Assembly (NCBI GenBank): GCA_016284175.1
Contig: JAEEOJ010000145.1
Coordinates: 1 to 64,000, forward strand
Origin: Lachnospiraceae bacterium
GTDB taxonomy: Bacteria > Bacillota > Clostridia > Lachnospirales > Lachnospiraceae
DNA: 64,000 bases
Direction: 5' to 3'
Shown piece by piece: positions 43,313 through 50,530 of this stretch (position 1 is its first letter; each line of letters begins with the position of its first letter). The notes under the pieces were generated by a model. That model made no database searches and was not told where the DNA came from. It saw nothing but the letters and a program-made list of their open reading frames with translations. The position numbers and the translations under genes are program-made.

Positions 43313-44224
43313 ATGAAAGGTTTTATCGGATTAACAAAAAGAAACGTACAGATATATTTTAAAGACATTCACTCGGTGATTTTCTCACTGCTCACATCAA
43401 TCATAGTATTTGTGCTTTACCTTCTCTTCCTTAAGGGATCTTTCGTAAGTGCAATCGAAGGCAGCATGCAGGGTCTCGAAGCATTCATAAACGCAGAAGA
43501 CGTAAAGATGTTCGTAAACGGTGTTCTTCTTGTCGGCATCCTCGGTTCCGCAACAATCACCATCCCTTACAACTGTCTGACAACTATCGTAAAAGACCGC
43601 GAACGCAAAGTTGATTACGACATCCTCGCAACTCCCGTAAAAAGATGGCAGATTATTCTCTCCTATCTTTTAGCAGCGGTTATCTCATCATTTTTAATGA
43701 CATCGCTTCTTTTAACAGCAGGACTTATAATCCTTTCCTTCCTCGGCAATATGCACTTAAGCGCATTAAGCATACTCGGAGCATACGGAGTAATTCTCCT
43801 TGGATGCATGTCTTCAAGCGCACTGTTTATGACGGTTGTTCTTTTCTTCAAATCTTCCTCAGCAGCAGGAGCATTCTTCGGAATCCTTTCCGCAGCCGCA
43901 GGTTTTGTAATCGGAGCTTACATCCCTATCTCACAGTTTTCCACAAAGATTCAGACCCTTTGCAATCTTTTCCCCGCAAGCCAGCTCTGCGCACTGCTTC
44001 GAAACATGCTTTTGACAGGCTGCCTTAATGAAATGAACCGCTCAATCGGCGGTGTGGACAACGGAGCTTTCGTTGATGCCATCCGTCAGTCAATGACCTT
44101 CAACGCATCGATATTTGAAAAGAGCCTTCCCGTAAACGCAATGTGCATTTACATCGGAATCTTCACATTATTAAGCCTCCTCGTAATGATTTTCCTGTAC
44201 ACGAGAGTATATAAAAAGAACTAA
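43313..44224 (+). CDS. ABC-2 type exporter permease
   Basis: The track begins at a TTG (43307), but the ATG at 43313 lies 8 nt after GGAG and gives 303 residues starting MKGFIGLTKRNVQ. There are six hydrophobic segments, with a large outward loop between the first two and another before the last. The pattern is that of DrrB/ABC-2 permeases. It forms the channel of the exporter whose ATPase precedes it. The hydrophobic segment VYLLFLKGSFVSAIEG is part of the first loop. A strong terminator follows 12 nt after the stop. Confidence 0.9.
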   Translation: MKGFIGLTKRNVQIYFKDIHSVIFSLLTSIIVFVLYLLFLKGSFVSAIEGSMQGLEAFINAEDVKMFVNGVLLVGILGSATITIPYNCLTTIVKDRERKVDYDILATPVKRWQIILSYLLAAVISSFLMTSLLLTAGLIILSFLGNMHLSALSILGAYGVILLGCMSSSALFMTVVLFFKSSSAAGAFFGILSAAAGFVIGAYIPISQFSTKIQTLCNLFPASQLCALLRNMLLTGCLNEMNRSIGGVDNGAFVDAIRQSMTFNASIFEKSLPVNAMCIYIGIFTLLSLLVMIFLYTRVYKKN

Positions 44225-44235
44225 ATTACAGCATT

Positions 44236-44267
44236 TAAAAAAGCCGCCGGATTCGGCGGTTTTTTTA
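44236..44267 (+). terminator. Terminator of the ABC exporter operon
   Basis: AAGCCGCCGG, ATT loop, CGGCGGTTTTTTTATT: a short GC-rich stem and a clear T-run right after the permease gene. Confidence 0.88.
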
Positions 44268-44468
44268 TTGTCTCTGCTTAATACAATATAGATAAAAGTA
44301 TCCTTAAAAACAAATTTACGACACATTTGGATGGTATTTTTAGTAATTGTTGCCACGCCTTGTCGTACTACAATTTATATTTTTATAAAGGTAAAATAAT
44401 TTTATAAAGAATAAATAATTCCTTGCTTAATCAGGCAGTTATCATACATTGGAAGATTTTCGAAAAAA

Positions 44469-44816
44469 ATGAAGGAATATAACGAGACTTTACAAAGAAT
44501 TAAAGAATTGTTAGCCGCTCGGGGCTGGTCTGTATACAGATTATCCCTGGAATCCAATATTCCCGAAAGCAGTTTAAACACCCTTTTTAAAAGAAATAAC
44601 GAACCAACGCTGCCAACCCTCAGAAAGATATGTCAGGGTTTTAAAATATCTCTTTCGGATTTCTTCGCTTATGAAAAAACACCGGAATTTGTAGATTTAT
44701 CCGCGGATGAGATAAATCTCCTGGTTGAATACCGCGCGACTTCAAAAAGCAATAAAAAGCTCTTAAAAGCATATCTGGCCGGACTTAACAAAGTTCTGCC
44801 CGAAGAAACAGAATAA
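44469..44816 (+). CDS. XRE-family helix-turn-helix regulator
   Basis: This 115-residue protein has a Cro/CI-type helix-turn-helix near 14-68 (AARGWSVYRLSLESNIPESSLN, then a second helix pair PTLRKICQGFKISLSDFF). The C-terminal 45 residues are helical and may form a dimerisation surface. No gene that it obviously controls is adjacent: a terminator precedes it and the next gene is on the other strand. The ribosome binding site is weak (GGAAG, about 13 nt before the ATG). The 200-nt region before it contains AT-rich sequence and no gene that I can see. Confidence 0.85.
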   Translation: MKEYNETLQRIKELLAARGWSVYRLSLESNIPESSLNTLFKRNNEPTLPTLRKICQGFKISLSDFFAYEKTPEFVDLSADEINLLVEYRATSKSNKKLLKAYLAGLNKVLPEETE

Positions 44817-44851
44817 AACGAATTGCTTTAACATAACTAAACAATTCTGGC

Positions 44852-44891
44852 AAAGTGTCTGGCAATCATTCTGATGCGAGACACTTTTTTT
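44852..44891 (+). terminator. Terminator after the XRE regulator
   Basis: AAAGTGTCT ... AGACACTTTTTTTC: a 9-bp stem, long loop and T-run, 36 nt after the stop codon. Confidence 0.8.
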
Positions 44892-44942
44892 CTTAATCGC
44901 GGTGCCGGCTATGGGGATAAGCCGGCACCGTTCTTCGTTAAA

Positions 44943-45431
44943 TTACCAGTGAAGTCTGTGAAGTTCACCCTCTTCTTCGAGTCCCTTAAAACCGTTCTGG
45001 CGGAGTGCTTCATAAAGAACGATATTGACCGAATTGGAAAGGTTCAGCGATCTTATTTCGGGAAGCATCGGAATTCTGATGCACTCATCAGGATGTTCCA
45101 CGAGTATTTCCTCGGGAATGCCCGCGCTTTCTTTTCCAAACATAATAAAGTCATTGTCCGAATACTTTACATCGGTATAAACATGCTTTGCCTTGGTAGT
45201 TGCAAAGTATATATGTGCATTGGGATTTTTTTCGAGAAAATCTTTATAGTTGATATATCTCTTAACATCCAGTTTGTCCCAGTAATCCATACCGGCTCTT
45301 TTGACGCTTTTATCATTTAAAATAAAACCAAACGGCTCAATCAGATGAAGAGTCGTTCCCGTGGCAACGCAGGTTCTTCCGATAGCGCCTGTGTTAAAGG
45401 GTATTTCCGGTTCTAAAAGAACTATATTCAT
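44943..45431 (-). CDS. trmL: tRNA (cytidine/uridine-34-2'-O)-methyltransferase
   Basis: This 162-residue SPOUT methyltransferase has the usual length for TrmL. The N-terminal IVLLEPEIPFNTGAIGRTCVATG and the knot motifs FGKESAGIPEEIL and CIRIPMLPEIRSLNLSNSVNIVLYEALRQ are diagnostic. It methylates the ribose of the wobble nucleotide in certain tRNA-Leu species. It stands alone, with the promoter region shared with the divergent small RNA element at 45494. Confidence 0.94.
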   Translation of the reverse strand: MNIVLLEPEIPFNTGAIGRTCVATGTTLHLIEPFGFILNDKSVKRAGMDYWDKLDVKRYINYKDFLEKNPNAHIYFATTKAKHVYTDVKYSDNDFIMFGKESAGIPEEILVEHPDECIRIPMLPEIRSLNLSNSVNIVLYEALRQNGFKGLEEEGELHRLHW

Positions 45432-45493
45432 ATCTATCCTTTCAGTATGATTGCTTTCAAAAATAAGGTCTTAATTTTGTTAACAATTCCGAT

Positions 45494-45522
45494 TTGACAT
45501 ATATTTTCAGCGTTATTATAAT
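45494..45522 (+). promoter_or_regulatory. Consensus sigma-A promoter of the small RNA
   Basis: TTGACA at 45494-45499, exactly 17 bases, TATAAT at 45517-45522. This perfect promoter points away from the nearest genes and into a short region that ends in a terminator. Confidence 0.8.
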
Positions 45523-45528
45523 TTATTT

Positions 45529-45614
45529 AAAGAGCATTACCGATAGACGGTTGCCCTTTTCATTTTGGTTTTTTATAACCGCCATGATTAGAGGTCAGTG
45601 GCGGTTATTTTTTT
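45529..45614 (+). ncRNA. Small RNA candidate, about 85 nt (possible antisense antitoxin RNA)
   Basis: The consensus promoter just upstream and an intrinsic terminator define a short transcript. The terminator is TAACCGCCA (45576-45584), a 14-nt loop, TGGCGGTTA (45599-45607) and seven T (45608-45614). The RNA has no ribosome binding site before its only ATG. On the opposite strand the terminator stem overlaps the stop codon of a short hydrophobic, Lys-ending reading frame. That arrangement resembles the antisense RNA of type I toxin-antitoxin loci, but the match is from memory of the architecture. Confidence 0.55.
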
Positions 45615-45691
45615 GTTTTTGAATTGCGTCCCAGCGTGTATCCTACGCTGAAACAGGTAATGGCAAAGCCTTCCCGAGGGAAGGCTTTTGT
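45605..45691 (-). pseudogene. Possible remnant of a small hydrophobic toxin gene
   Basis: Reading directly after the aminotransferase stop in the same frame gives 28 codons without a start codon, ending AITCFSVGYTLGRNSKTKK and a stop inside the terminator stem of the opposing small RNA. A short membrane-like stretch plus a Lys-rich tail is the form of type I toxin C-termini. There is no ATG, GTG or TTG with a ribosome binding site, so if it is related it has lost its start. Chance similarity is possible. Confidence 0.3.
45663..45689. terminator. Terminator after the aminotransferase gene
   Basis: AAAGCCTTCCC and GGGAAGGCTTT form an 11-bp perfect stem with a 2-nt loop region, just after the aminotransferase stop. 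The T-run is short on the minus strand (TTT). Confidence 0.65.
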
Positions 45692-46858
45692 TTACTGATT
45701 TCTAAGCTTTTCTACAAAACTCTTAAGTCTGCCGATGGCAACTTTCAAATCTTCTATCGAGTATGCGTAGGAGATTCGAAGGAACCCTTCGCCACAGTCT
45801 CCGAAAGCGGTTCCGGGAACTACCGCAACCTTCTCTTCCTCGAGGAACTTAAGGGCAAATTCTTCGCTGGTCATACCGAATTCTTTTATGCAGGGGAATA
45901 CATAAAATGCGCCGAAAGGCTCAAAACAGGGAAGTCCCATCTCTTTGAATTCGTTCATCAGATAACGTCTTCTCTGGTTGTATGCTTCGGTCATTTCGAT
46001 TACATCTTCTTCGCCGTTTTTCAAAGCTTCGATAGCTGCATACTGGCTCGTCGTGGGAGCACACATGATTGCGAACTGATGAAGTTTAATCATCTGTTTT
46101 ATGATTACTTCGGGTCCTAATGCATATCCGAGTCTCCAGCCGGTCATTGCGTATGCTTTCGAGAAACCGTTTATGATGATGGTTCGCTCTCTCATGCCGG
46201 GTATCGAGCAGATTGAAACATGCTTTGATTTATATGAAAGTTCCGAATAAATTTCATCGGAAATGACGAATAAATCATGCTTCTCGATGATGGGTGCTAT
46301 TGCCTCCAAATCTTCTTTTTCCATGATTGCCCCTGTGGGGTTGTTCGGGAATGCAAGGATTAAAACCTTGGTTTTTTCTGTGATCGCACCCTCAAGTTCT
46401 TCAGCTGTAAGTCTGAACTGATTTTCATTCTTAAGCGGAAGAATTACGGGAACGCCGTCTGCCATTACGGTGCAGGGTTCGTACGAAACATAGCAGGGTG
46501 TGGGAATGATAACTTCATCGCCCGGATTAAGCATACAGCGAAGTGCAAGGTCGATGCCTTCCGAACCGCCCACGGTAACAAGTGTTTCGGTTAAGGGATT
46601 GTAAACGACTCCCTGTTTTCTGCCGTAGTAATTGCAGATTTCCTGTCTTAATTCTTTTAATCCGGCATTGGATGTGTAGAAAGTTTTGCCTTTTTCGAGT
46701 GAGTAAATACCCTCGTCTCTTATGTGCCAGGGCGTGTCAAAATCAGGCTCGCCCACACCGAGAGAAATGGCATCTTCCATCTCGCTTACTATATCGAAAA
46801 ACTTCCTGATTCCGGACGGTTTTATATTTGTTATTTTATCTGACAATGGATTTCTCAT
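45692..46858 (-). CDS. Class I/II pyridoxal-phosphate aminotransferase (PatA-like)
   Basis: This 388-residue fold-type I aminotransferase has FSKAYAMTGWRLGY with the Schiff-base lysine, NNPTGAIMEKEDL, SDEIYSEL and a C-terminal Arg in GFLRISYAYS. It transfers amino groups between amino acids and 2-oxo acids; aspartate, aromatic or branched substrates are all possible. Its start overlaps the end of the Lrp-family gene by 4 nt, so the regulator and the enzyme are one operon and the regulator probably senses an amino acid linked to it. This pairing is common in Clostridia. Confidence 0.92.
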   Translation of the reverse strand: MRNPLSDKITNIKPSGIRKFFDIVSEMEDAISLGVGEPDFDTPWHIRDEGIYSLEKGKTFYTSNAGLKELRQEICNYYGRKQGVVYNPLTETLVTVGGSEGIDLALRCMLNPGDEVIIPTPCYVSYEPCTVMADGVPVILPLKNENQFRLTAEELEGAITEKTKVLILAFPNNPTGAIMEKEDLEAIAPIIEKHDLFVISDEIYSELSYKSKHVSICSIPGMRERTIIINGFSKAYAMTGWRLGYALGPEVIIKQMIKLHQFAIMCAPTTSQYAAIEALKNGEEDVIEMTEAYNQRRRYLMNEFKEMGLPCFEPFGAFYVFPCIKEFGMTSEEFALKFLEEEKVAVVPGTAFGDCGEGFLRISYAYSIEDLKVAIGRLKSFVEKLRNQ

Positions 46859-47337
46859 GGTGTCATTTTCAGCCTTTCGTCTACATATTTTTTAGCAAGT
46901 ATGGTACCGTGATCCTTGTATTTTTTAAGGATAAAATGTGTAGCGGTACTGAGTACTGTATCAAGCGTCGATAACTTGTCGGAAACGAAGTTGGAAACCT
47001 CTTTTAAGGACTTGCCTTCAAGAGAAACCAAGAGGTCGTAACCGCCTGAAATAAGGTAAACGCTGTTAACTTCGGGATATTTGTAAATACGCTCTGCAAT
47101 TGTATCAAAACCCTGGCCTCTCTGAGGTGTTACACGAACTTCGATAAGCGCACTAACCTTCTCGATGCTGGTCTTTTCCCAGTCGATAAGAGTGTGGTAA
47201 CCGCAGATAACGCCCTCCGCTTCCATTGCGGCTATCTCGTTAACTACATCAATCTCTTCTTCGCCGAGCATAATCGCCAGTTCCTTTAAATCGATTCTGC
47301 TGTTCTTTTCAATTGCTTTTAAAATTTGTTCGCGCAT
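46855..47337 (-). CDS. Lrp/AsnC-family transcriptional regulator
   Basis: This 160-residue regulator has an N-terminal helix-turn-helix (RIDLKELAIMLGEEEIDVVNEIAAME, about 14-40) and a RAM ligand-binding domain with SALIEVRVTPQRGQGFDTIAERI and YLISGGYDLLVSLEG. Such proteins sense amino acids. Its end overlaps the aminotransferase start by 4 nt, the first gene of a two-gene unit. The likely effector is an amino acid handled by that enzyme. Confidence 0.92.
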   Translation of the reverse strand: MREQILKAIEKNSRIDLKELAIMLGEEEIDVVNEIAAMEAEGVICGYHTLIDWEKTSIEKVSALIEVRVTPQRGQGFDTIAERIYKYPEVNSVYLISGGYDLLVSLEGKSLKEVSNFVSDKLSTLDTVLSTATHFILKKYKDHGTILAKKYVDERLKMTP

Positions 47338-47394
47338 ATTATTTGTCCTTTCAAAATTAATTATTCTAAAAGATTTAAATCTGTTTTTGCTTTT

Positions 47395-47973
47395 TCACAG
47401 GATTTTTCCGATTGAATCCTGCTTTATTTTATCGAGGTACCTTACGGCTTCCCCGTTTAAAATCAGTTTGTCGTTGTCGTCCCTGATCTTACCTATAACC
47501 GCGGCGGGAATTCCCTCGCTTTTAAAATATTCAACGAGCGCTTCGGGCTCTTTTAAAACCATCAGAACCATTCCCTTTGACTTCATTTCGTAGGGAGAAA
47601 TATCAAAGAAATTGCAGATTTCAATGACTTCCTGTCTGACGGGAATCTTCTTTATATCAACTTCCAGACCTCTGCCTGCAATTTTCGCAAGCTCTCCGAG
47701 CGCTTTGAAAATTCCGCCTTCCGAAACGCATACTGTTTCTTTTATCATAAAAGAATCGCCTGCGCCTGACTCTTTGTCGGTCGAAAGACTCGCTTCGTAA
47801 TCTTTAAAATACTCCATAAAAGAAGGCGAAAACCGTTTTATCAGTTCATCTCTTTTATGATTTATTAACTCAAGAGCTCCTTCGATTCCAATCCATTTGG
47901 TAGCAACTATGAAGTCGCCCGGCCGGATATTCTTGTTGCTATAAGGCTTATTATCTTTAATGTTTGACGTCAT
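47395..47973 (-). CDS. AIR-synthase-related protein, C-terminal domain only (truncated)
   Basis: This 192-residue protein corresponds to the C-terminal half of AIR-synthase/HypE-like proteins: RPGDFIVATKWIGIEGALEL, SEGGIFKALGELAKIAGRGLEVDIKKIPVR and the end HVIGKIRD-type block (AAVIGKIRDD). Full-length relatives are about 330 residues and start with an ATP-binding half, which is absent. The usual HDVTEGG motif here reads VCVSEGG. There is no clear ribosome binding site before the ATG at 47973, and a hairpin ends 12 nt upstream. It may be a decaying gene or a shortened variant; function unknown. Confidence 0.7.
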   Translation of the reverse strand: MTSNIKDNKPYSNKNIRPGDFIVATKWIGIEGALELINHKRDELIKRFSPSFMEYFKDYEASLSTDKESGAGDSFMIKETVCVSEGGIFKALGELAKIAGRGLEVDIKKIPVRQEVIEICNFFDISPYEMKSKGMVLMVLKEPEALVEYFKSEGIPAAVIGKIRDDNDKLILNGEAVRYLDKIKQDSIGKIL

Positions 47974-47984
47974 ATAAATTAAAA

Positions 47985-48010
47985 TGGCGCTGTCTTTAAA
48001 AGACGCGCCG
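47985..48010 (-). terminator. Hairpin upstream of the AIR-synthase-like gene (weak terminator)
   Basis: Minus strand GGCGCGTCTTT-TAA-AAGACAGCGCC followed by ATTTTAATTT. It could end the transcript of the 33-residue gene upstream and would leave the truncated gene poorly expressed. Confidence 0.5.
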
Positions 48011-48142
48011 GATTATTTTCATATTTATTTAGTCCCTTTTTCAAGAGATTCACTTTTCATCATCGCTCACCGGTTCGTCGCCAACTATTAAACTGCATAC
48101 AAAAATCTTTGCATGCGATACATTCGACCGGCATTGACTTAA

Positions 48143-48244
48143 TTAAAACATCGATACCAGAAACGGAATGATCATCGCAAGGCAAAGTACAATGGCGACC
48201 GCCGCGATAATGACTTTAGCTTTTTTTGTATGTAAATTCATCAT
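48143..48244 (-). CDS. 33-residue single-span membrane peptide (unlisted small gene)
   Basis: Not in the ORF track. The minus strand reads MMNLHTKKAKVIIAAVA then IVLCLAMIIPFLVSMF, a basic start and one membrane segment of about 22 residues. AGAGGTG lies 8 nt before the first ATG, and a TTGCAA-17-TATAAT promoter lies at 48280-48308, giving a leader of about 29 nt. These three signals together make a real gene likely. I do not recognise the family. It lies alone between the truncated AIR-synthase-like gene and the HigBA pair. The rest of the 47974-48483 gap contains hairpins and no better candidate. Confidence 0.65.
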   Translation of the reverse strand: MMNLHTKKAKVIIAAVAIVLCLAMIIPFLVSMF

Positions 48245-48279
48245 AATATGTGCACCTCTTAAATATGTGTACGAAAAGG

Positions 48280-48308
48280 ATTATAAATGAATTTAAATGT
48301 TTTTGCAA
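48280..48308 (-). promoter_or_regulatory. Promoter of the 33-residue membrane peptide
   Basis: Minus strand TTGCAA, 17 bases, TATAAT. It points only at the small gene at 48143-48244. Confidence 0.65.
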
Positions 48309-48451
48309 GTATGGTTGTCTTTGGTTAACTATAATAAAAGATTTTCTTGTATTTTAGTTTTTCATGAAATAATATAAATAACATCAATATCTATTTTTCT
48401 TATTTTTCCCTAAACAATAAAATATTTTTATTTGCCGTATATTGTTGTATT

Positions 48452-48480
48452 TGACAATACATCATTTTTGATGTATAAAG
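48452..48480 (+). promoter_or_regulatory. Promoter and palindromic operator of the HigBA-type pair
   Basis: TTGACA (48452-48457), 17 bases, TATAAA (48475-48480). The spacer contains the perfect inverted repeat ATACATCA-TTTT-TGATGTAT (48458-48477), where the antitoxin could sit and block RNA polymerase. A start about 7 nt after the -10 box would leave only a very short leader before the toxin start codon. Confidence 0.65.
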
Positions 48481-48495
48481 GAGGTGAGGTATTTA

Positions 48496-48822
48496 TTGAT
48501 AATATACGACTATATGACGTCGGGCGGAAAGAATCTTATAAAAGAATATATTGATTCTCTTCCGCAAAAAGAACGATTGGCAATCTATGATGTCAGAAAC
48601 GAAATACGCGAAAATGGATTGCCCGCTTTTGTGAAACTTAACACTCGACAACTGCAAGGGAAATTATGGGAAATAAAGATATCCCAAACCCGAATTATGT
48701 ATGTTATTGTATCTTTCGATGCCGTTTTCTTTTTAAATATTTGTAAAAAACAAAAGGGAAAGGCAGAAAAAGTCGAACTTGATAAAGCCATACAACGAGC
48801 AAAATCTGAAAATCTTTTATGA
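48496..48822 (+). CDS. higB: HigB/RelE-type toxin (probable mRNA interferase)
   Basis: The track begins with GTG at 48484, but that codon overlaps the AGGAGG site; the TTG at 48496 fits better and gives 108 residues starting MIIYDYMTSGGKN. The RelE/HigB fold shows LIKEYIDSLPQKER, FVKLNTRQLQGKLWEIKISQTRIMYVIV and FLNICKKQKGKAEKVELDKAIQRA, the gp49-like form. Such toxins cut mRNA on the ribosome. The antitoxin gene follows 9 nt downstream. Toxin-first order is the rule for higBA. Confidence 0.87.
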   Translation: MIIYDYMTSGGKNLIKEYIDSLPQKERLAIYDVRNEIRENGLPAFVKLNTRQLQGKLWEIKISQTRIMYVIVSFDAVFFLNICKKQKGKAEKVELDKAIQRAKSENLL

Positions 48823-48831
48823 GGTGTAAAT

Positions 48832-49125
48832 ATGTTTGTAAAAAGTGACGGAGAAAGAGAGAGAGAAATAATCAACGAACTTATTTCTTCAGATGAGAAT
48901 TTAAGAAAACAACATGAATTGTTTGTAGCAGAGATGGCGTTTAAGCAGGCATTAATTGAGGCGCGCATGGCTGAACAGCTGACTCAAAATGATGTTAGTC
49001 TTCGTTCAGGTTTATCCCAGCAGGCTGTAAGCCGCCTCGAGAGAGGAAATGGAGCTAGTCTGGAAACCATTATGAAATATTTGCTTTCCATAGGCTATTC
49101 CTTGACCATAACAAAAGTTCAATAA
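48832..49125 (+). CDS. higA: HigA-type XRE antitoxin
   Basis: This 97-residue protein has an N-terminal helical part of about 40 residues and a helix-turn-helix at about 45-95 (MAEQLTQNDVSLRSGLSQQAVSRLERG). It should neutralise the toxin encoded just before it and repress the shared promoter through the palindrome at 48458-48477. The N-terminal extension before the DNA-binding domain is the probable toxin-binding part. The last residues are hydrophobic (YSLTITKVQ). Confidence 0.88.
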   Translation: MFVKSDGEREREIINELISSDENLRKQHELFVAEMAFKQALIEARMAEQLTQNDVSLRSGLSQQAVSRLERGNGASLETIMKYLLSIGYSLTITKVQ

Positions 49126-49162
49126 AAAACTTGTTTGCTCATCATGGGCAAACAAGTTTTTA
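49125..49162. terminator. Bidirectional terminator between HigA and nth
   Basis: AAAAACTTGTTTGC, an 8-nt loop, GCAAACAAGTTTTTATT. It is flanked by A and T on both sides and lies between convergent genes. Confidence 0.88.
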
Positions 49163-49807
49163 TTATCGTACAATATTCTTCTGTCCCGTCGGGCAAAAAT
49201 CCCGTAAAAAGCACTCGCTGCACTTCGGCTTTGGAGCCTTACAGATACTCCTACCAAGTGTAATAAGATGAATGTTCCAGAGGATCCAGTGGTCCTTCGG
49301 GATTTTTTTCATAAGATCAAACTCGACATCCTTCGGATCTTCTTTTTTGGTAATTCCTAGCTTTCTGCTGATTCGGCCGACATGCGTATCAACCACAATG
49401 CTGGGCTCATGATAAATATTTCCGCGGATGACGTTGGCGGTTTTTCTGCCGACTCCGGGAAGGGATGTCAGATCTTCCAGCGATGAAGGAACTTCTCCGC
49501 CGAACTCTTCATCCAGTTTTTTACAGCAGCCGATGATATTAACGGCCTTTGCGTGATAAAACCCGAGCGGATGAATTATCTCTTCAAGCTCTGCTAAATC
49601 TGCATTGGCAAAATCCTTTGCATTTTTATACTTTGCAAAAAGAGTCGGAGTAACGGTATTTACCCTCGCATCCGTGCACTGTGCAGAAAGAATCGTAGCT
49701 ATTAAAAGTTCCAGAGCATTCATGTGCTCAAGATAGCATACATATTCCGTTCCATATTCTTTGTCCAGCGCTTCTATTATTTTTTCAATTCGTTCTTTCT
49801 GAGTCAT
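49163..49807 (-). CDS. nth: Endonuclease III (DNA glycosylase/AP lyase)
   Basis: This 214-residue enzyme has the helix-hairpin-helix LTSLPGVGRKTANVIRG, the catalytic Lys/Asp region (SIVVDTHVGRISRKLGI) and the [4Fe-4S] cysteines spaced C-X6-C-X2-C-X5-C near the end (CKAPKPKCSECFLRDFC). It removes oxidised pyrimidines from DNA and cuts the abasic site. It stands alone between the HigBA pair and a divergent flavoprotein gene. Confidence 0.96.
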   Translation of the reverse strand: MTQKERIEKIIEALDKEYGTEYVCYLEHMNALELLIATILSAQCTDARVNTVTPTLFAKYKNAKDFANADLAELEEIIHPLGFYHAKAVNIIGCCKKLDEEFGGEVPSSLEDLTSLPGVGRKTANVIRGNIYHEPSIVVDTHVGRISRKLGITKKEDPKDVEFDLMKKIPKDHWILWNIHLITLGRSICKAPKPKCSECFLRDFCPTGQKNIVR

Positions 49808-49864
49808 GGCTTTTATCCTTCCAAACGATATTATACATCATAAAATCTCCGCAGAAAACTTAAG

Positions 49865-49893
49865 TTGACAAAAGAATTTTATCGTTGTACTAT
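49865..49893 (+). promoter_or_regulatory. Promoter of the flavin-reductase-like gene
   Basis: TTGACA (49865-49870), 17 bases, TACTAT (49888-49893), about 42 nt before the ATG at 49936, followed by AGGAG as ribosome binding site. Confidence 0.75.
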
Positions 49894-49935
49894 GTGCCAA
49901 AACAAGCACGGACTCTTTATTAACAGGAGAAAAAT

Positions 49936-50502
49936 ATGGCTAAACAAAACTGGAAACCCGGAAATATGCTCTATCCTGTGCCTGCAGTTATGATAAGCTG
50001 TCAGGAGAAGGGTAAGAGACCCAATATAATCACTGTCGCATGGGCAGGCACAATCTGCTCCGATCCCGTAATGATTTCAATCTCGGTCAGAAAAGAACGC
50101 TTCTCTCATGACATCATAAAAAACAGCGGAGAATTTGTCATCAATCTTGTGACTGAGGAACTCGCGTACGCAACCGATTACTGCGGTGTGAAATCAGGTA
50201 AAAACACGGATAAATTCAAGGATATGAAACTGACTCCGATAAGCATAGAAGGAGTATCTGCTCCTGCAATTGCAGAGAGTCCTTTAAGCCTCGCCTGCAA
50301 GGTAAAAGAGATAAAGGAACTCGGAAGCCACGATATGTTTATCGCCGAAGTTGTGGGCGTTACCGTAGATGATAAATACATGAACAAAAACGGCAAATTC
50401 GAACTTAATTCCTCAAAGCTTGTGACCTATTCGCACGGCGAATATTTCGGTTTGGGAAAGAAAATCGGAAAGTTTGGTTATTCGGTAAAAAAGAAGAAAT
50501 AA
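49936..50502 (+). CDS. Flavin reductase-like (FMN-binding) protein
   Basis: This 188-residue protein has the split-barrel flavin reductase fold: NIITVAWAGTICSDPVMISISVRKERFSH and FVINLVTEEL are the FMN-binding segments found in the HpaC/DIM6-NTAB family. It probably uses FMN, but substrate and partner are unknown. A second member with a different sequence lies at 57337. It has its own promoter and a terminator, so it is a single-gene unit. Confidence 0.88.
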   Translation: MAKQNWKPGNMLYPVPAVMISCQEKGKRPNIITVAWAGTICSDPVMISISVRKERFSHDIIKNSGEFVINLVTEELAYATDYCGVKSGKNTDKFKDMKLTPISIEGVSAPAIAESPLSLACKVKEIKELGSHDMFIAEVVGVTVDDKYMNKNGKFELNSSKLVTYSHGEYFGLGKKIGKFGYSVKKKK

Positions 50503-50529
50503 AAAACACTCCGTGAGGAGTGCTTTTTT
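50503..50529. terminator. Bidirectional terminator between convergent genes
   Basis: AAAAAACACTCC-GTGA-GGAGTGCTTTTTT, directly after the flavin-reductase-like stop and 2 nt before the stop of the ABC exporter gene. Confidence 0.88.
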
Positions 50530-50530
50530 A

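Noticed and set aside
44909-44934. GGTGCCGGCT/AGCCGGCACC hairpin after trmL
   Set aside because: A strong stem but no T-run on either strand, so I did not call it a terminator; it may still act in combination.
45583-45621. 12-codon ORF (MIRGQWRLFFCF) on the small RNA
   Set aside because: Its ATG is inside the terminator stem, with no ribosome binding site.
48060-48134. 24-codon minus-strand frame with three cysteines (start MPVECIACKDFC)
   Set aside because: No ribosome binding site and no promoter of its own; it may be chance. Worth a conservation check only.
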